Shown here: piece after piece, positions 60,897 to 64,000 of the stretch
Layout: every line of letters begins with the position of its first letter
Numbering within the stretch: the stretch's first letter is position 1
Assembly (NCBI GenBank): GCA_902625535.1
Contig: CACOBT010000002.1
Coordinates: forward strand, 1 to 64,000
From: an uncultured beta proteobacterium
GTDB lineage: Bacteria; Pseudomonadota; Gammaproteobacteria; Burkholderiales; Burkholderiaceae_A
Length of the DNA: 64,000 bases
Direction of reading: 5' to 3'
Position numbers and translations under genes: made by a program
The notes under the pieces: generated by a model
Databases searched by the model: none
Told to the model about the DNA's origin: nothing
The model's input: the letters and a program-made list of their open reading frames with translations, nothing else

Positions 60897-61898
60897 GTGA
60901 TTAAGATATTTTCACCCTTAAAAGAAGGGAAGATTACAGGAAATCATGTAACTGCAAATAGGTACGCGCTTCATTTGCAAAAGTTAGGATACAGTACAGA
61001 AATCTGTAGCACCTCACAGAAAAAGTTAGGTGTCGAAAAGATTGATTGTGCATTTGTACTCCATGCTGAAAAAGGTCGTCAGATAGTAAAAAAAATGACG
61101 GCTAATCGAGTCCCTATTGTTCTGATTCTCACTGGTACTGACTTGTATAGAGACATTAAATCACAAAACAGATGCATTAGAGACAATTGCCTTGAGTCAA
61201 TACGTTCGGCCTCGGCTATTATTGTTCTGCATAAAAATGCGGTATTTGATTTATTAAAGATTATTTCGATTCCACGAGAGCGAATTTTTGTTATTCTACA
61301 ATCGGTGGAAAGCTTTGTGAGAAGAAAGATTTTTTTTGAAGTTAAAAAAAGCTATAGAATTTTAATATTAGGGAATATAAGACAAGAAAAAGGTATTGAA
61401 GTTGCCATTTCTGGATTCCTTGATTTTCACAAGAGCATTGATGATAAGCACGAATTTTCTCTTGAACATATCGGAGATATCCTGGACCAGAGTTATTTTC
61501 GAAAAATTAAAAATGATTTAGAGGAAGTACGCGATATTAAATTTCTGGGCGCCATGGAAAGAGAGAGGCTTAGAGCTGTTTTTGCAAGCTACGACTTATT
61601 ACTTCATTCATCATTTATTGAAGGTGGTTCACTTGTGATTCAGGAAGCCCAAAATGCTGGAGTACCGATTATTGCCAGCGATATCTCATGTCACATTTCT
61701 TTGTTGGGCGCGGACTATATTGGTTTGCATACATGTGGGTCGAAAAAAGATGTTACGAAAAAGTTACAAGCCTTTTTTTTCGATAAATTCTTTCGCAAAA
61801 ATATGGAACTACAGCTGTCTAGGTGCTCTGCCGCTAGTGCTACAGTTACGGCAGAAAGGAATGGGCTGTCTAGAGTTCTTTCTTACATTCAGACGTAA
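60897..61898 (+). CDS. senB: Selenosugar synthase SenB (glycosyltransferase family 4-like)
   Basis: Predicted to displace UDP from a UDP-sugar with selenophosphate to give a selenosugar. 333 residues: the N-terminal half has the SenB-like 'GNHVTANRYALHLQKLGY' and 'LILTGTDLYRDI' (77-87), and the C-terminal Rossmann half has 'EGGSLVIQEAQNAGVPIIAS', the nucleotide-sugar site. The frame opens at GTG 60897, but AGGAG (60891-60895) lies only one base before it; initiation at ATT 60900 would give better spacing. It ends at the very base before the convergent holin-like gene. Confidence 0.85.
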   Translation: MIKIFSPLKEGKITGNHVTANRYALHLQKLGYSTEICSTSQKKLGVEKIDCAFVLHAEKGRQIVKKMTANRVPIVLILTGTDLYRDIKSQNRCIRDNCLESIRSASAIIVLHKNAVFDLLKIISIPRERIFVILQSVESFVRRKIFFEVKKSYRILILGNIRQEKGIEVAISGFLDFHKSIDDKHEFSLEHIGDILDQSYFRKIKNDLEEVRDIKFLGAMERERLRAVFASYDLLLHSSFIEGGSLVIQEAQNAGVPIIASDISCHISLLGADYIGLHTCGSKKDVTKKLQAFFFDKFFRKNMELQLSRCSAASATVTAERNGLSRVLSYIQT

Positions 61899-62381
61899 TT
61901 ATTTTTTCTCGCGAACATCAACATCTATTGTCGTTTTTTTTTCTGTCGAAAAGTGCTCGTCTCGTCTATTAAATCGCTGGGTACCACGAGTAAAGTCTTT
62001 TGAATTTTTAACTGAGACGATTGTTTTGTTGCTCCCAATAGCGATATAAATAAGGGTGGATATAATTGAAACCAATAGTGCTGCAAAAATAGCTTGGAAA
62101 AAAGATGTTATCCCAAAGTCTGGAATAATCTCTGCCAATCCAAGCAATACGGCTCCATTAATGATTGGAATGATTAACCCCAGTGAGACGATAGCCAATG
62201 GAAGAGTTAATATCAATATGATGGGTTTTACGAATATATTTATCAATGTCAACAACACGGTGGTTATGACTAGAGCTTCAAAATTGTTGAATGAGAATCC
62301 GTCGAATAACGCGCTAGTTATCCAAAGGGAAACACCAGTTGCAGTTAGATTTGTAAGGTTTGTGATTATTCTTGAAGACAT
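61899..62381 (-). CDS. Phage-holin-family four-helix membrane protein
   Basis: 160 residues with four hydrophobic segments ('LTATGVSLWITSALF', 'ALVITTVLLTLINIFVKPIILILTLPLAIVSLGLIIPIINGAVLLGLAEIIPDF' spanning two, and 'FQAIFAALLVSIISTLIYIAIG') followed by a charged tail. This is the widespread chromosomal 'phage holin family' (mycobacterial 4-TMS type); no phage genes are near, so the name should not be read as evidence of a prophage. It abuts senB tail to tail. Confidence 0.85.
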   Translation of the reverse strand: MSSRIITNLTNLTATGVSLWITSALFDGFSFNNFEALVITTVLLTLINIFVKPIILILTLPLAIVSLGLIIPIINGAVLLGLAEIIPDFGITSFFQAIFAALLVSIISTLIYIAIGSNKTIVSVKNSKDFTRGTQRFNRRDEHFSTEKKTTIDVDVREKK

Positions 62382-62519
62382 CCTGAAAATTCCGTCCGAA
62401 TCCCTACTAGGAGTTGTTAGCTTGGTTTCAAATTATAGACGATAAGTTTACTATAACTACAAATTGCCACTCGTACTATAAAATTTTTTTATTTTCGTGT
62501 AAAAATTTGTGCAATGCAA

Positions 62520-62525
62520 TATAAT
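62520..62525 (+). promoter_or_regulatory. -10 box (TATAAT) before the SDR gene
   Basis: A perfect TATAAT lies 30 nt before the ATG at 62556, but no good -35 match is 16-18 bases upstream. It argues that the ATG at 62514, which lies before the box, is not the start of the SDR gene. Confidence 0.4.
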
Positions 62526-62555
62526 AGGATGATAAGTATTCTGAAAGTAACATGT

Positions 62556-63353
62556 ATGAATTTAAAAAAATCTGTTGTATTGATCACAGGAGCAGGAAGT
62601 GGTATTGGAGAAAGTCTTGCGGAACATTTTGGGCAAAAGGGTTCGCGACTTTTTTTAGCGGACCGTGATTCAGAGGCGGTGCAAAGAACCGCTGAAGGCT
62701 TAAAATCAAAAGAAATAACAGACTTTGAAACGTTCTGTGGTGATGTTGCTGACGAGCGGGACTCTCAGGAAATGGTTGATTCCGCACTCCGCAAGTTCGA
62801 GAAGATTAACGTTGTAATACCTTGTGCAGGTTTAATAAGGGATGGTTTGACCATCAGTATAGACAAAGAAACCAGAAAGGTGAAAAAAAAACTTTCTTTG
62901 AAAGATTGGAGTAGTGTAGTGAATGTAAATTTAACAGGCTCTTTTTTGACGATTAGGGACTGTGCAGAGGCCATGGCAAATGGGGGTTGGCCATCCTTAA
63001 TTGTTCCAATTGCATCAGTAAATAAGGCGGGGCAGATTGGCCAGATAAATTATTCATCCTCAAAAGTCGCTATTTCTTTATTTCCTAAAATTCTGGTGGG
63101 AGAGTTTTTACTCAAAAAGATAAATAATATTAGAGTTGTTGGGATTGCTCCTGGTTATACAAAGACTCCAATGCTGGAAAAAATGAATCAAAGCATATTG
63201 GAAAAATTGATAAAAGATGTACATTTACAACGCCTTATCGAACCAAAAGAAATTGCAATTTTAATTGAACATATTGTAGAAAATGAGGCAATTAATGGAA
63301 CGACAATTGAAATTACAGGCGGGTTATGCCATCAGAGTAGTGTTGTTAAATAA
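62556..63353 (+). CDS. Short-chain dehydrogenase/reductase
   Basis: 266-residue SDR. 'LITGAGSGIGESLAEHF' is the TGxxxGxG cofactor site, 'CAGLIRDGL' the NAG-type block, and Ser...Tyr-x3-Lys appears as 'PIASVNKAGQIGQINYSSSKVA'. The 'RDGLTISIDKETRKVKKKLSLKDWSSVVNVNLTGSFL' region matches a FabG-like subgroup in Burkholderiales, with an insert before the catalytic strand. The substrate is unknown. The start is set at the third in-frame ATG by the family N-terminus (NLKKSVVLITG) and by a TATAAT box upstream. The esterase gene starts 5 nt after its stop. Confidence 0.9.
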   Translation: MNLKKSVVLITGAGSGIGESLAEHFGQKGSRLFLADRDSEAVQRTAEGLKSKEITDFETFCGDVADERDSQEMVDSALRKFEKINVVIPCAGLIRDGLTISIDKETRKVKKKLSLKDWSSVVNVNLTGSFLTIRDCAEAMANGGWPSLIVPIASVNKAGQIGQINYSSSKVAISLFPKILVGEFLLKKINNIRVVGIAPGYTKTPMLEKMNQSILEKLIKDVHLQRLIEPKEIAILIEHIVENEAINGTTIEITGGLCHQSSVVK

Positions 63354-63358
63354 GTTAA

Positions 63359-64000
63359 ATGCTGGAAAAAATAGAAAATTTGCAAAGTAAAACTGACAGA
63401 TACTCGGTCATTATTATTTGGTTGCATGGTTTGGGCGCCACTGCAGATGACTTTAAGCATTTACCAGATGACTTGATGTTGCCAGAGAATTTGGGAGTCA
63501 AATACATTCTACCTCAGGCTCCCCTTCTAAGTGTGACATTGAATAATGGGATGATGATGCCGGCATGGTATGACATTGTTGGGTTAGATAAAGACTCACC
63601 GCAGGATATAAATGGAGCCCTTCACTCAGCCTCAGAAATAGAAGAAATTATAAAGTCAGAAATTCAAATGACTTCCGAAGCAGTTAAAGTTTTTGTTGGA
63701 GGATTTTCTCAGGGTGGATCTCTTGCGTTATTGGTTGCTGCGCGAACAAATATCCGTTTGTCAGGAATAATTTGTTGTTCAGGATATCTCTTAAAAAACG
63801 CTCTATTAGACTCAGCACTTAAACATCAACACACACTCAGCCAACCAATTTTGCTTTGTCATGGTAACGAGGACGATATTGTCAAAAAAGAATGGGGATT
63901 GAAGGCCTATTCTGATTTAAATCAGAAAGGATACTTAGTAGACTGGCATTGCTATCCTAATCTCGGTCATTCGGTGAGTATGCAGGAATTAACCGACATT
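63359..64000 (+). CDS. Phospholipase/carboxylesterase-family hydrolase (3' partial)
   Basis: Alpha/beta hydrolase of which 214 codons are in the window; the stop lies beyond the right edge. 'WLHGLGATADDFKHL' is the oxyanion-loop block, 'GGFSQGGSLALLVA' holds the nucleophile Ser, 'LLCHGNEDDIV' the acid Asp and 'YPNLGHSV' the His, so the triad is complete. The family (YpfH and human APT1-like esterases) is about 215-225 residues, so little is missing. ATG overlaps no gene and lies 5 nt after the SDR stop. Confidence 0.9.
   Translation, partial: MLEKIENLQSKTDRYSVIIIWLHGLGATADDFKHLPDDLMLPENLGVKYILPQAPLLSVTLNNGMMMPAWYDIVGLDKDSPQDINGALHSASEIEEIIKSEIQMTSEAVKVFVGGFSQGGSLALLVAARTNIRLSGIICCSGYLLKNALLDSALKHQHTLSQPILLCHGNEDDIVKKEWGLKAYSDLNQKGYLVDWHCYPNLGHSVSMQELTDI

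Noticed and set aside
61899..62381. Holin-like protein as evidence of a prophage
   Set aside because: No integrase, capsid, lysis or att-like repeats are near; this four-helix family is common on ordinary chromosomes.

Overview
The window is 64 kb of gene-dense, AT-rich (by eye under 40% GC) bacterial chromosome. The gene content points to a Betaproteobacterium, most likely an uncultured, streamlined Burkholderiales relative. Pointers are a DUF3460 protein behind metG, the M23 peptidase - DUF6776 - bactofilin cluster, a bpt-type leucyltransferase next to aat, a betaproteobacterial-type Dcd, and metZ-type methionine synthesis. No phage, insertion sequence or CRISPR array was seen. The first and last genes are cut by the window edges. 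Assignments rest on motif reading and family knowledge; no database search was run.

Layout. 1-5 kb: PBP7-type endopeptidase, the pyrD-bpt-aat-NUDIX operon, initiator tRNA-fMet and a dienelactone hydrolase. 5-12 kb: an ABC exporter with an adaptor, one ATPase and three FtsX-type permeases. 12-22 kb: isocitrate lyase, a ZIP transporter, an AlkA-like glycosylase, yaaA, murB, scpA, DUF3460, metG, dcd, folA, thyA and fabI. 22-30 kb: tonB-exbB-exbD-exbD running straight into yejABEF. 30-35 kb: a TRAP operon ending in a degenerate amidase-fold protein and a 52-residue membrane protein. 35-41 kb: the bactofilin/M23 cluster and a CzcA-like RND pump with its adaptor. 41-49 kb: a scattered family of small adhesin-E-like proteins, an AI-2E family permease, metZ, rmuC, a CYTH protein and a tungstate-type ABC permease/ATPase pair without a binding protein. 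50-51.4 kb: a 1.4 kb stretch with no convincing gene. 51-54 kb: a Cys-rich exported protein and a DsbD-family protein.

The most interesting region is 54.4-61.9 kb. A PhnCDE-like ABC importer whose binding protein matches the putative selenate-type family is followed without a gap by egtD (histidine trimethylation to hercynine). Next come senA (EgtB-like selenoneine synthase), selD/senC (selenophosphate synthetase) and senB (selenosugar synthase). Together these would take up oxidised selenium, activate it as selenophosphate, build a selenosugar and join it to hercynine to make selenoneine. The Sen enzymes are a recently described pathway; here a dedicated importer and the hercynine-forming enzyme sit in the same locus.

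The region is extremely compact. Many genes overlap by 1-14 nt within operons, three convergent pairs overlap by 23-46 nt at their 3' ends, and two divergent pairs have start codons 0 or 13 nt apart. Other points worth attention are the pseudo-amidase in the TRAP operon, a leaderless and cysteine-free member of the adhesin-E family, a terminator-like hairpin inside another member, and two symmetric DNA elements beside the RND and M23 operons.
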